Assembly: GCA_022494885.1 (NCBI GenBank)
Contig: JAGVSM010002915.1
Location: forward strand, 124,001 to 188,000
DNA length: 64,000 nt
Direction: 5' to 3'
Source: Micrasema longulum
Lineage: Eukaryota > Arthropoda > Insecta > Trichoptera > Brachycentridae
The translations under genes were made by a program, and so were the position numbers. Positions 34,401-46,900 of the stretch are shown piece after piece. The notes beneath the pieces were generated by a model. That model had not been told where the DNA came from. It did no database searches and saw only the letters and a program-made list of their open reading frames with translations. Each line of letters starts with the position of its first letter. Position 1 is the stretch's first letter.

Positions 34401-35252
34401 TGTAAGTGGATACTATTTATGGTTCAAATATGACCATAAACATTATTACAGAAACTATAAGACAAGCAGTTGCAATACATCCTCCCCATTTGACGTATCA
34501 ACATGAACAGGGAATACCAAAAAGATGAGACCGATATCTCATAGTTTGACAGCATGGTTTGTAAAAATGAGTTTTGTATGGGTCATTTTGACTCATACAT
34601 AGTAGTTGAGGGTTAATTTTTTTTTTTTGAGGTCCAGTTAATATAACTTAAGAAATTCTGAAATTTCCCCAATCTCTTATAACAAATATCATCTCTTTTG
34701 AATTAAACACTTTTTAACATGTATGTTTTCCTTAGAGTAATAACGTAATAGAGTCGCCCATATGAAAAAAAAACATTCTACGATTATTGACCACGAAATT
34801 AGCTATAGATTGCAGCAATACAACAGGTCGTAGGTACTTGTGTTGAGAATTGCAAGCGCTACCGTCTGTTGTTAAACTAAAAACCAAACTAAAACCAAAC
34901 CAAAAATTTGGAACGCTTTTGTTCTATGCAATAGAGCTTAAGGGCTTCTCTAGAGATTTATTACTCTGAGATGTTTTCACTCATCAAATTACTCATTTCG
35001 CCATTACATTATGTAGCCTTTTATGTTATAGATTCTAAAAACAATGTATATATAATTGTTTCAGTGGTGCTGTTTTGCCTAGCAGCTGTAATATTCCCCA
35101 TCGGGTTTCATATGGATGAGATCGGAGGGCAGCCTTACCAACTACCGAATAGTCACCGAGTGGGAATATCATACATTATTTTCGTGCTTGCTCTCTGGAT
35201 AACTGTTATTTCAGAATTGTTTGCAGGAAAAGTATGTCTGCCACACTTTTAG
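31447..35252 (+). CDS. MOSMO: MOSMO / attenuator of Hedgehog, three exons, 167 aa
   Basis: Exons: 31447-31549, 32371-32583 and 35065-35252; donors GTAAGT and GTATGT, acceptors TTTATAG and TTTCAG, both introns in phase 1. The joined frame is exactly 167 codons plus stop, the length of vertebrate MOSMO. Family hallmarks are present: MDKLTLISGTLF at the start, MPDWIVTD, VCFTPDLQPEW, ASSHWDRN, YARWVGFTA, IFPIGF, IGGQPYQLP and the C-terminal FAGKVCLP. It is a claudin-like four-pass membrane protein (helices about 8-25, 70-92, 105-120, 138-160). In animals MOSMO works with the MEGF8-MGRN1 ubiquitin ligase to lower Smoothened at the cell surface and so dampens Hedgehog signalling; this comes from family knowledge. 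The second intron (2.5 kb) has collected transposons. Confidence 0.95.
31855..31925 (-). repeat. tRNA-like SINE head (family C) in MOSMO intron 1
   Basis: The minus strand contains GTCCCGAGGACTTCAGATCA and a degenerate B box (AAGGTTCGAAACCCGC), parallel to the copy at 7945-8035. Confidence 0.5.
33816..34616. mobile_element. piggyBac-like non-autonomous element in MOSMO intron 2
   Basis: TTAA at 33816-33819 and 34613-34616. The right end reads (reverse complement) CCCTCAACTACTATGTATGA then GTCAAAATGACCC; the left end has TCCACTACGTATGGGTCAAT then TTGGACC. The GGTCAA...TTGACC-type inner repeat next to TTAA is typical of piggyBac relatives. The 0.8-kb interior has no transposase. Confidence 0.55.
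34735..34950 (+). repeat. Dispersed repeat, copy 2 (see 2225-2430)
   Basis: Shares AGAGTCGCCCATATG, GATTATTGACCACGAAATTAG-like and TTTGGAACGCTTTTGTTCTA blocks with copy 1, in the same orientation. It ends just upstream of MOSMO exon 3. Confidence 0.7.
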
Positions 35253-35873
35253 CTAACGTTTTTCACATTGACTTTTGTTTTGATGATTTTTGTGATTGAT
35301 GTCTGAAACAAACATAAATATGCATAGAGGGAGAGAGAGAAAATACTCAGTAACAAATAACTCAGTTGGATTTTTTGCAGTGGTAAGCGGTGCATGGCAA
35401 TTTCATTTTGTTTGCTCCTGTAATTTTATTTCCCTACAAAATTACAACTAGATATTTCATTTTTACTCTCTGAAAATGTCAAATTAATATATAATATCGT
35501 CTATGTATATTCAATACTGCGGATTAACCATTTGTCAAAATGTTTAGGACTTGCGATTTTGTAAAAAAAAGATAAAAAATAAATTTTAATGTAGTTTATT
35601 TTGTGTTGTTGATTTATATTAGAAATTCTATTTTTATTGTCGTATGCGTCTATGCGAAGTCAATTGTGGCAGTTACGTATGGCTTATTCGCTGTATTGCC
35701 TTTACACAAATCAAATACGCCTCATCCACAAATATAGGATTTAGGGATATATGCGGTATGGCTTTGCTTCTTTAATAGGGAGGATTTATTTGCGGTTCTA
35801 AATTTAATTGAATGCAAGCAGTCTATTGGTCAATTTCGAAATTCAAATATACCAATCAATGTCGGTCTTGGGT
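35253..35873. other. MOSMO 3' flank
   Basis: Downstream of the stop codon; AATAAATTTT near 35578 is a possible polyadenylation signal. Nothing else is supported. Confidence 0.35.
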
Positions 35874-36364
35874 TCCCAGAAATTTGTTCGCCAGCAGTTG
35901 TTCGCAAGACATTTGTTCCCGGACTTTTCTTTGCAGAGACAATTCATTGAGCGACTTGTTCGCCACAGCACTTCTCCTCCGAACATTTATTTCACTATGA
36001 CATATGTACGTTATACATTTAATTGCCAATACACTTGTTCTCGAAATATTTAATCAACGGAGAACAAGAATGGAGGATTCAAGTTTTGCTCAAATATTCC
36101 ATACAAAACGCATTCAAGTAAAAAGGTACAAATCATGAAATGGCAAGGGTAAGTCAAAAACATTGACTGAGAAGATAAAACAACCTGTACATCAGTAAAT
36201 AATTTTTAAAGATTCACCCAGGTAATCAAAGTCAACAATGTTTTGGGTTTATCTGCCACTTGCATCTTATTTGCCACTTAAACCAACCGATGATAGAACA
36301 TAAGCCCTGTAAATGCCTAGACTTCCAGATTTTCTTATCTTGTTTTTTTATAAAATGTAGGAGT

Positions 36365-36990
36365 ACGGCGTTCTATCATCTCCGCCTACTTTGGGTAATT
36401 AGCACATCGTGATGGTAAGACATAAATAGAACACTTTTTGAAAATACAGCTTAATTTAAATAAGCTTGTGTGGATAAAACTGTAGAAATATGGCGTTATA
36501 TCCACTATTCCTACCATTCAGAGAAAGCCGGGAGAGTAAAAAAAAAGTGTTTTAGGTATAAATATGTGAAAGCATGGCATTCTATTCTCTCCACTTACAT
36601 CTCCAGGTAAATGCGTGCTATTTATTTAGACAATAAATAATCAAAATGTATGCATAAATGAGGCAATAGTTATTTTCAAAAAATAATGTTTACCTAAAAA
36701 TGAAGAAATTTGGCATTCTATCCACTCTATCTACCTTTCCAAGAAACCAGCAGAATGCTTAGTAACAAAATAAACATTTTTTGATAAATATCTATTATAC
36801 TAATGTTCTAGTATAGTGTTTAGTTCTCTAGAAAACCAGCATTAATATTTTCGAAAAAATTCCGAAATTCATATCTGCCAAGAAACCGGCGCGTAAATAA
36901 ATATGTATTTAAAAACAAAAATCTACATTTGTAAAATATTGAAGAATGGTATTCTGTCCTCGCTGCCTACCCCTTATGTAGTCTGCGTGA
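36365..36990 (+). repeat. Degenerate satellite-like repeat inside the fold-back element
   Basis: A word close to GGCATTCTATCCTCTCC followed by a C/T-rich stretch occurs at 36367, 36492, 36576, 36712 and 36948, often followed by an AGAAACC(A/G)GC-like block. Spacing is irregular (84 to 236 bp), so the units have decayed. Confidence 0.5.
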
Positions 36991-37023
36991 TGATGTACAG
37001 ATAAGTTGTTTTATTTACTCAGT

Positions 37024-38119
37024 CAATGTTACTCCTATCTACAAAAAAGGGGACAAGCTTTCTGCTGTTAACTACAGACCCAGAAGTCCTGTATAGTCTG
37101 TAAGGCTATGGAGAAAATAATTGTCAATAACATTAGAGGATTCCTTTCGCAAGAAAATTTTATCGTAGAAGAGCAACACGGCTTTGTGCCGAAACGATCA
37201 ACAGTGACAAATCTCCTATCCTGTGTGGATACTTGGACTCAAGAATGGAACGAACGTCATCCTACAGATATATCTTTCTTTGCTGATGATACAAAGTTGT
37301 TTGCCAACCCAATAATAAGCCACCAGCTAATCCAAGATGACCTTAATAAGATTTTTCAATGGACAAAAGAATGGCTCTTAACGCGAAGCCCTGAGAAATG
37401 CATCGTCCTACACATTGGCCCTAGAAATTCGAAAATAATATATACCGTGAATGGAAATTAAGTGCCAGCCGTAACGTCACAAAAAGATCTCGGAGTTGTG
37501 ATCTTAAATGAGAATCACATATTATCGAAATTGTTAAACCCACCAATTTCCTCTTATACTTTACAAGGAAAACATTCGCTCACATCACCCAAGATTTGTT
37601 CCTCAAAATTTATAAAACATATTATGTTCGTCCAATCCCTGAGTATGCCTACCAAATCTGGAGTCCCTATTTAAAAAAGACAAGAGTTGTTGGAGAAGAG
37701 CAACTAAAATGGTAGTTTTTCTAAGAAATAAATCATATGAGGACCGCTTAAGGGAGCTCGGGTTAAGTTCACTGGAAGAGCGGAGGCAGCATGGTGACTT
37801 GATTGAAACCTTCAAAATCTTAACTGAGCAATATAATGTACCCAAGTTGAAATCAATGTTCACTATGAATAAAAACCGCTATCTCAGAGGTCATTCATTG
37901 AAACTAAATACTACCTCCTTCTCATCCAACCCCAGGAAAAACTTCCTGACAAACCGACCTGTGGAGAAATGGAATGACCTTCCCGAGAAAGTGATTGGTG
38001 CTAGTTCAGTTAATGTTTAAAAACCGCCTAGATGCACACATCAATTTATAATGTTTAATAACCATGTACACTTCATATACACGCATCAGCTTAATAGCTG
38101 CTAGTGTATTATTGTAAAT
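37024..38119 (+). mobile_element. LINE fragment with internal RT deletion
   Basis: VTPIYKKGDKLSAVNYRP at the left, then MEKIIVNNIRGFLSQENF and EEQHGFVPKRSTVTNL, then a direct jump from TQEWNERHPTDI to SFFADDTKLFANP: the catalytic DxxKAFD segment between them is deleted in frame. After a stop at 37459 the C-terminal part follows in another frame (37709-38020: DRLRELGLSSLEERRQHGDL, RPVEKWNDLPEKV). The 3' tail has GCATCAGCTTAATAGCTGCT before the right arm. CR1/jockey-like; inactive. Confidence 0.85.
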
Positions 38120-38389
38120 AATGTTTTTGACTTACCCTTTCATGATTTGTACCTTTTTACTTAAATGCCTTTTGTATGAAATATTTAAGCAAAACTTGAA
38201 TCTACTATTTTCACTTAACATAATCTGTTAGTTAAATATTTAGAGAACAAGTGTATTGGCGATCAAATGAATAAATGTTCAGCGAATAAGTGCTGTGGTG
38301 AATAAGTCGCTCGGCGGTGAATTGTCTCTGCTAAGAAAAGTCCGGGAACAAATGTCTTGCGAACAACTACTGGCAAACAATTTTCCAGG

Positions 38390-39889
38390 CAGGGGCTCTT
38401 GTCCCATTCAATTGAAAACACCGAAAAAACATATTTGAATTTTTTAGGCCCATAGGCAGAATTGAACTTACATAGACAATATAATTCATGTGTGGTTTTA
38501 TGATGTAGTTGTGAATGTGAGAGGATAGTGAAATGGGAATATGATTCAGATAAAATTTGGTTATAATATAAATAATTTTAAAAACATACATGATTCCCAT
38601 CGCTATGCATCTTTACCACTCTTCATGTCAGAATAAAAAAATTGTATGTACTCATTTGACATTGTTTTAATTCAGATAGTAAAATTATTGTTTATGCTGT
38701 CTCTTGTGGAGGATAAGACATATTTGTTTATGTTAGTTAAAATTTAAAATGTACATGTAAATAAGATCATTTTTAATATAATTTTATTACTATAATTATT
38801 AGTAGAGCAGGCAGCTATTAGCGGATGGTTATTTTAAAAAAATAATCAAACTATAATCAAGGTTCTGAAGGTTAACTTACCTCCCTTATTTACATATTTT
38901 TGTGCAAGTTTATAGTACTAATTTTATTAACAAAATATTATTACTCTATGTATAAGGTTAGATATCTTATCCAAATGGCAGGTAGTCTGAGCTATCTAAT
39001 AAAATGTCCATATGTATAATAGTTATATTATATATGTTTGGTTTAAGAAATAAAGCAGTATTCAAATATTTTCATTCCAATAGTAAATAGTTAACACATA
39101 AATCTCATTTCAGTTATATATTATTATGTTCAATTCTCTTGTATCAGTTATTTTTGGAGATTTATTTAGTATAATCGAAATAGTATAAAGGGATATAAAT
39201 TGTAATTTGAAAACCGAATCTAAAATTTCTAATTTAAAAACATAAAAGCAAAAAAATACCAGTGTCATTATGATTTATGTTGGCATTTTTAAACCTGTTT
39301 AGTGTTTTAGATGTTTTTCTTCTTAAAGTGTAAAATATAGAGCTATCTCTTTATGTTTTAGTTTAAAATCTAATATGTTAAGTTTTCTGTATTTGGCAGT
39401 GCACGAAGAAAAAAAAAATCTAGATACTTTTTTGTTACCATTAATTGTCAACTATATTATATTGGTTAAAAGATAAGCCTTTCAATCCTCTGGCGGTATT
39501 GCCCATTTTAATTTGTAAAATATCACAATCCAGAAATCAATATTTGTAGCACAAAATGTCAACTTTTTAAGTGTCATTTTTAATCTACGTAATATATTAT
39601 AGAATAAATATAAGACAAGAGTTAATTATTTTCCCCACTCCACAGTTCTATTTATTTAGAATTACAATGCATAAAAATAGTTAAATTGTTTATAGAAAAT
39701 CTCTTTTTGTATTTTCAATAATTTTAATTCACCGTTGTCTATACACTGAATCTCTTTATTAAATGTTATTACAATATTGCGTATTACTTTTTTACCCTCA
39801 CACTTTCACGCTAGTAAAAATATATGTTTGCGCACTTATGATATTACCAAATGTTTTAACCGAGCACTTATATTAGAGTACCCAAAAGC
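38390..39889. other. Gene-free, AT-rich
   Basis: Read on both strands without finding an exon, RNA gene or sharp repeat. Confidence 0.4.
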
Positions 39890-40065
39890 AATGTAATTTT
39901 CGTTGATGCGCCATCTAAAGTAGTCTCCTTGGCCTCTTGGTGTAATGCTTCATTCAATCTATCCAACTGTTGACAGTGAAACCCTGCCAACACTCACCGA
40001 CCTTATGGCAATAGTTCGAAATAAATTATTCCTTTAGAATCACACCATACACACAAAAACACATT
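39890..40065 (-). pseudogene. mariner-type transposase fragment
   Basis: The minus strand reads VFLCVWCDSKGIIYFELLP, a stop, then HCQQLDRLNEALHQEAKET. This is the mariner catalytic-domain block around the second Asp (usually W(W/C)DxKGIIYxELLP). It is short, carries in-frame stops and has no TIRs nearby, so it is a relic. Confidence 0.75.
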
Positions 40066-40105
40066 TTTTTAAATGCAATGTCTTCCTGTGTTTTATAAAA
40101 TTGTT

Positions 40106-40366
40106 TTAATTATGATTTATTTTACTCTGTTGTTTTTTAAATATCTGGTGCTTAACGACATCATCACAGACAATATCGATTGATTCTAACTGCATTAATG
40201 CAATATGCCTGTCCCTCTTCACAACTTCATATTCACCCTTCTTTTTTTTGCATTCTTCACTGTCCTCAGCGGATTTTTTTACGGGGAATATGATATGCAG
40301 TTCAAAGACCTTTGTGATATTTGAATTATTTGGTACAAATGAACAAAGCCATACTTCTCGAGATTT
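40106..40366 (-). other. Unidentified open frame, probable exon or gene relic
   Basis: 86 sense codons between a TAA at 40369-40367 and the stop at 40106, with no ATG near the start, so it was not scored as a free-standing gene. The composition is protein-like: REVWLCSFVPNNSNITKVF, ELHIIFPVKKSAEDSEECKK, YEVVKRDRHIALMQLESIDI, VCDDVVKHQIFKKQQ. I do not recognise the family. No acceptor site is obvious at the left of the frame. It may be a retropseudogene or a 3' exon of an unannotated minus-strand transcript; it lies about 0.6 kb beyond the HELZ stop codon. Confidence 0.35.
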
Positions 40367-40950
40367 TTAATGTTTGCCTTACATAATATTCACAAACATA
40401 TTATATTGTATAATAATAAATTTATTTATTAAAATAATTTTACATTTACACCACTGTTGATCGACCGAGTAGCCAGCCAAAATATGAGCAGAACCAAACA
40501 AAATGATTTAATTGATTTTTAAACGCCATTGTTTTATGATCTCATCGAGTATAAAATAGAGTAAAAAATATAATGAGTAAAAAAGGGGTATAAAAAATTT
40601 TGATCGGTCGATTCAAAGCAGCGTATATAATCTATCGGACAGTACAAATTGAACTAAGCTATGAAGATAATTTTTTGATTTTATTTTTTTACTTTTTTTT
40701 TGTGTATTACTAAATATTAAATAAGATTTTTTTCTAATATTTCACTGCAGTAACCGCCTAAGAGATTTATACACTCGATTCAGAAAATACCGATTTCATT
40801 CATCACATTAAAATTGATATTCACAATGGTCGAATCTATTAAAATAAGTAAATTATTTAAACAATATCAATTGCACAATTACTAAACTTCCGACATCGAC
40901 AGCATTCAACGCAAAATAGAAAAAGTTTTTAATCCTTAAATAAAATAAAT
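40367..40950. other. HELZ 3' flank
   Basis: AT-rich; on the minus strand AATAAATTTATT (around 40421-40432) is a candidate polyadenylation region for HELZ. Confidence 0.35.
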
Positions 40951-43900
40951 TTAGTCAAAATAATGATATAGACCATGCGGTTGGGGCTTGTGGCCAAAAT
41001 CTCTAAGCACTACAAATGGGTCGTTCTTATCTTCATCCAGCTTAGGGGTCGTCTGACGCAGCACACTGGCGTACGTCGTGTTGTCTCCCTCCATCCCCAT
41101 CCCTTCCAGCGAGGTTCCGGCCCCGTTGATGGGGCGAGAGAACTCGGCATTGATCTGCTGCTGCAGGCGCTGTTGCTGCGTCAGCGGCACGCGGCACTCC
41201 ATCATGCTGCCCACGCCTCCCATGGTTGACATGCCCACCATGTTCGCCACCCTGTTCAGCATCCCCATGGCGGGGTGGGGAGGCTCCGCTTGCTGCAAGC
41301 TGAATGCTCTGGCATAACCCGCGAAGGCCCCAGTGCTGGTGTTCTGTTTGTCTAGAGGCTCAGCGAGGTTGTGCCCCATGGGACCATCGTTCTGCCCTGA
41401 GGAGCTAGGCTGACCCGCCTGCCGCCTATACAGAGGAACAGACTGTACAAAAGGCTTATTCGTCTGCCATGGTAATTCGATGGCAGATTCTGGAGGTGGA
41501 AAGTTTCTTGACGGTAATGGGTTTTCTTCTCGCTGGTTAGGATTGTGATTGTACGTATTGGGGCCAAACATTACTGAAGTTTCAAAATCTCTGTTGAAGG
41601 GTTTACTGTTTATAAATTGACTCAGTACATTGGGTTTTGCAACTGGTAATGGCCATGATCGCTCGCCTTCGTTAGGGGGTGCCGGGTGTGCGTGTCCATT
41701 TGGCATATTGTAATTAACAAATTGCTGGTTGTGGTGAAGTATCTTTTCTGAAAAAACATCTTCTGAATTTCTAGGCATTTCGTTGAGTGGTAAAAAAGAT
41801 TCCACTGCTGGAAGAGTTGTTCTCTTTAATACTACTTTTAAGAATTTGCTAGCAGCTTCTACCCCCTGAGTATCCAGCAGGTGGTAGTACCACTGTAACT
41901 GAGTATCTTGCCCCTCGTTGCATACATCTTGGAGACTCATGTGAGGTGGTAACATAGGTTGGATGTCACGAAGATTCTGATTAGGCGGAGGTCCTCTTTC
42001 CGGAAAGTGGACATTTTGTAAAAACTGAATGTGCTCTTTCTCTTGAACAGAACGATTTTGATCTTGAAATTTAGAAGCGTTCGATGGGTATGGAAGCCTA
42101 TCAGTTTGAGAGTTAGGGCCACCACGTAAAAATGCTGGCACGTTCATATCATTGGGGATAAAATTTTCAGTTGTAAAACCGGTAGGAATGGGTGATGTGT
42201 CAGGACTAATCCTCGGTTGAGGACGCAAAGGTATAAAAGGTTGGGTTTTATTAGGTACAATTGCTTGAGGCGCCATCAAATGTTGAGGTGCGATGTTAGA
42301 TCGATTAGCAACCATGCTGGCATGAAGTACACGATGAGAAGGATTTAACACAGGAATAATTTCAGTGGGCTTTTTCTGAGCTTGTTTCAATGGCCAAGTT
42401 GGTGTACTGCGACCATTGGGTGAAGGTAAAGGGAAGGAATTCACTGTCCAAGGATTTATAGAGGGGTTTGCCTGATGAGGATAGGACATAGGAACATTAG
42501 GAATAGGTGCACTGGGCTGAGAGGGTGGAGCTCTATTCATGGGGAAAACATTACTTCCATGGGGTGCTTGCTGATTTGAACCAGTGGGATAGTAAAACAC
42601 AGGATAAGGAACGAGGGATGCATTTCCGGTGTTGATCAATGGTTGAATTTGTCCTGTATTTGGTTGTCTGTTATTAGAATTGATCTGAGATATTGGCATT
42701 GGAATAGGTGGTCCTATATTGGGTGGTACGAGAGGTGGACCTGACTGCACATTAATATAAGCTTCTGGTTTTAAAGCTCTAGGAACAAACTCCGGCGCTA
42801 ATGGATTTAGCGTATATGTTTTTTTAAGTTCCACTCCATCCAACTGAGATTTGAGAAGAGTCCAGGTTATTCCGAAAAGACTCTTGTTTTCATTGCAGAT
42901 ATGGATAAACCGCTCCCAAACTTTTCGACATCGCCCAATGGAACACAGTGCCACAGGATCTCCCACTACAGCAACTAAACTTTGTGCTCTTGTGATAGCT
43001 GTATTTAATAATTTTCTATTTGACAGGAAACCATAATCTAATTCTGATGCCGCTTGACAAGTTCTTCTAGTTCGTACTGTTGACAGAAACACAGCCCGAA
43101 ATTGTTTCCCTTGAACATTCAAAACTCGTTCTACTGATATACCCCCCATTCTCCGTTTTCTTAGTTCAGATCTGATGCGGAATACTTGATCAGCATAAGG
43201 TGTCATAATTCCAATACTCTGTTCATCCACTTTACCCCACGCCGGTGGCCAGTTCCTACGGAGTTCACAAATCCGCTCTACAACTTCGTACACTTCACTG
43301 TTATTGTAGAATGCAGTAGAGTTCTGATCTTGTACGTCTTCACCTCTAGTAGTAAAAAATGTTAGGGGATAAAACTTGTCGTGTCTTGGTTGTTTACCAC
43401 TCGCAATTAGTTTCTGATCATAGAATAATTCAGATGTAAAATTGATGATAGCTTCATGAGCGCGATAATTTTCACAGAGGAGAATTTTACATGGAAAATT
43501 TGCTGGGTAATGTTCATAAAGCCTCTCCAAAAGAGATATGTGAAGATTCCTCTCTTTAGCAAATTGAGAAAATAGCTCCGGACTAAGTTGCATGTGATCG
43601 CCTGCGAGTACTATACGAGAGGTTGGGGTAGCCAGGGCAAGAGGCATGAGAGCTTCACTCTCCATTGCTTGTGCAGCTTCATCCAACAGTATGTGAGTAA
43701 AGTAACCTAAAATTCAATGCTGATTAATTGTCATTCATTACAAAGCCATTTTATCGGTAACATACTATATGTACCCATGCAAACGTTACCTTTTGGTAAT
43801 CCCAATGTAGACAAATACATGGATATTGATAATGTGACAACCACAATTCTATGTTTTAATATATCTTCAAGGACAGGAAGTCTAAAATTCCTTACTCCAT

Positions 43901-46900
43901 TGTTCATCTCAATCAAGCAATACTGTAAAAAAACATATTAATTAATACTAAAACAAATGAAATATTAAAAAATGATTATGGTTTTAGATTGTCTTCCTTA
44001 CTTTTTGAACAACTTGATCGACAGTAGTGACCCATCTTTTATGATAGTAGACCCTCAGCGGACGAGCTTCTGTCACACCACTCTCTAGCCATGGGTGAAG
44101 ATAGTCCTTGATATAAAGATCTGCGGCGGAGTTCGAATGTGTGCAAATCAATATTTTTGAATCTGGTTGATGTAGCAAATATTTTATAGCCTAAAAGAGT
44201 GATAATGCAGGTAATGTTTTTGGTGTAAAAACAAAAAAAAAGTAGTTTAACAGTAAATAATAGATGTTAAAAAATACTTTCACACAGATTAATAAACTGT
44301 AGTCTAAAAAAATATTTAGATACTTCATTTTTAGTTTCATAATCTTTTTACTGAATACAAACCTGGGCCAAAGTGTAGGTTTTTCCAGTGCCAAAAGGTC
44401 CGATTATTAGAATGGGGGGTATGGGAACACCAACAGGAGTAGTAATTGCTAATACTGCTTCTTTCTGTTTGGCGTTGAGACGAGAATCAAATGCCCACTG
44501 TCGGAATGGCGACCAAGGAATGTTGGGTTCCAGTACATCGGGGAATATCAGCTTATAGTCTGATATCTTATCTATAGCGTAGTGCCATTCGCAATAAGTG
44601 AGCCGGTTCAATTGGAACTGAACGTCAGCAGCGAAGTCCGTGTCGGCACGCATGCCTAGTTCCCTTACTGTGATTGCAGACAACCGAAGGTAGATCATGT
44701 TTTTACCCTTATCTTCTATGAGGGCTTCGTACACTCTCCGCCGCCCCGTTGCACCTGCTGCGAGTGGCGCCGTGAGCAGAATAGTTGTGCAATTATTTAA
44801 TATCAGCCTTCCAGCTGAAGTGTCTTCTGATACATCTTTACCGAGTGTAAGAAGTGCAAACAGTTCTCCCGAGTGTGCGTACTTAGCTGTAGAAGTTGCC
44901 ATACCTGATGGAGCTAGAAGGTAACTGGGAGCTACTCTTAGTTTACAATTGACATTGTACCGAGCCACCTGTTCGTATCTTGCCATCTCTTCCACGGACA
45001 GCAACTCGTGCATTCTCGTTCGGTAATTATTTCGAGTTAAATGCTTGTCTGTAACTGTTGACTGTGTGAGACATAAGTTGTTTGCTCGTGGCGCCGGATA
45101 TGCGTTCAAAAGGTCGCGATCCCGTTCGCACGTATCGGATCCATGGGGTGTGGACAAACCAGGATAAACTGGAGAACTAAATGCTACTACATCTGAGTTC
45201 GCAACATCCCATCGCTCACTAACTGAAAGGACCATTTCTTTACGTATTTCCTTAATTTTATCTGCATCAGTAACTGGGACGACATCCACACACAAGTGTT
45301 TAACTAAAACTGGCTCGCCACCGAGATCGAATACAACTGACTGCCTAAATGTACCATAAATATCTGTAGAAAATACCACTTTGATACGGTGTTCTAACGT
45401 GGGACCCTGGTCACGATTCTCTAGAGTCTTGTCGATGTGGGTAGCCGTCCATTCTTGATCAGATGTTAATTCTGCCTCCACAATTTTATGAGTGTCTCTT
45501 CCTTTCTTATTGATTTTCGGTTCTCCGGGAAATACTTGTTTCAGAACAAAATGATTTCTGTGTGCGTCTTGTAGCAAGGCCACAGCCTTAAGTAACCTCT
45601 TGGTCTTCAGTACAAAAGTCCATTCCCGCTTACTAACTTTTGAAGATACAGTGGTTATTAAATCTGATGAGCATGTTTCTTCAATGCCATCGAGCTTTTC
45701 TCTCATTACTTTTTCTGGAGATGTTGCCAGAATCCATTTATCAAGCAATTGCTCTAAAAAATATTTTAATGGTTAATAATAAATAGTTATAATGATTCAC
45801 GGTAAAAGAAAAAAATGTTTATTTCAAATTACCTGTGTAACTTTTGCCATAGAGCTCCTTATCAAAAGCTCTTTGCATTTTCATCTTCCGGTATTCAAAT
45901 CTGCAAATCAATAAATTGTCTATATTAACTAATTATTTTTTTAAATAAGTGTACATTACAATCAAAACTAAAATTTGAAAATAATTGTGCATTTTTAAAT
46001 ACCTGTATATTTGATTTTTCTGAATGTACAAATTTTGTTTTGTTTTTTTTCTTTTGACGAGTCTGGTTTTTGGTTGGCTCGAAGATACTGCTTTTAGCAA
46101 TAAACCCGTCAAAGTGCACTTATTCTTGTACTTGAAGTTTAAAATGAACAAAACAGAATAGGTCCAAAAGAATGAACACACGGATATTCTCAGTATGTAT
46201 TGATTTAATTTACACGTAAACTACTTTATCAATAACTCACACCCATTTTCGAGGCCAATTACTGAGATTCCATGTCAGCTCCCTAGTTGGAACATATGGT
46301 CTCCACAAACTCTTTGCTGGCTGCCAGCTTTTGACCATTCTCTAGTTCCCATACAAACTGCGGAAGAACAGTCAGCAGTGGATATCCAAGATATAGACAA
46401 CCCGACCTGACCTTGCAGAGTAGGTAAGCGTGTTTAAGGCTCTCGGGAGACATTCTTTTGTACTGCATAGCCACAGCTTTATGACAGTTGTCACTGGAAG
46501 ATACTGCAGTGAAATTGCTATGAAATTCTAACATCCCTAATGAGGAAGTTCAGTGCTACGGAAAATCGGATATAGAATATGCTTTCTTAAACGATAGCAT
46601 TTAATTGTAAAAAGTATTAAAAAAAATAAAATAAACTACTTTGAAATGTCACAGGCTCAGGTGAACAATAACCAATCAATGACAGCGTTGTTATTTTGTT
46701 GTGATAGATTTACGGTTTCCAGGAGCTATGTTTTTAGTAGCTATGTTTTTAGATGTTTAGCATGTTTTGACGTTCTATACACGGGGTTCTACTTTTAAGT
46801 GTGAGAAAACTCGTGACATTGCGGGTGGTGCAATTTCAAACATTCAGTGGGGATTTTAAAAATTACAAAACTTATAACAAAAATTATAGCGATGATAATA

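Larger units (their letters stand above)
35874..38389. mobile_element. Fold-back element with about 280-bp inverted arms
   Basis: Left arm 35874-36164 and right arm 38120-38389 are reverse complements with moderate divergence. The outer part is rich in TGTTCGC words: CCAGCAGTTGTTCGCAAGAC then ATTTGTTCCCGGACTTTTC; the inner part has AAAAAGGTACAAATCATGAA then AAGTCAAAAAC. The interior holds a degenerate satellite (36365-36990) and a LINE fragment (37024-38119). No transposase frame. The terminal duplication is unclear. Confidence 0.75.

Noticed and set aside
34180..34506. 108-codon frame in MOSMO intron 2
   Set aside because: Hydrophobic AT-rich translation with no family resemblance, located inside a TTAA-flanked element without transposase similarity.
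46283..46536. HELZ exon 2 proper
   Set aside because: It fits exon 1 in phase, but it ends in a stop and does not join exon 3; the 47082-47256 exon does both and encodes the expected conserved block.
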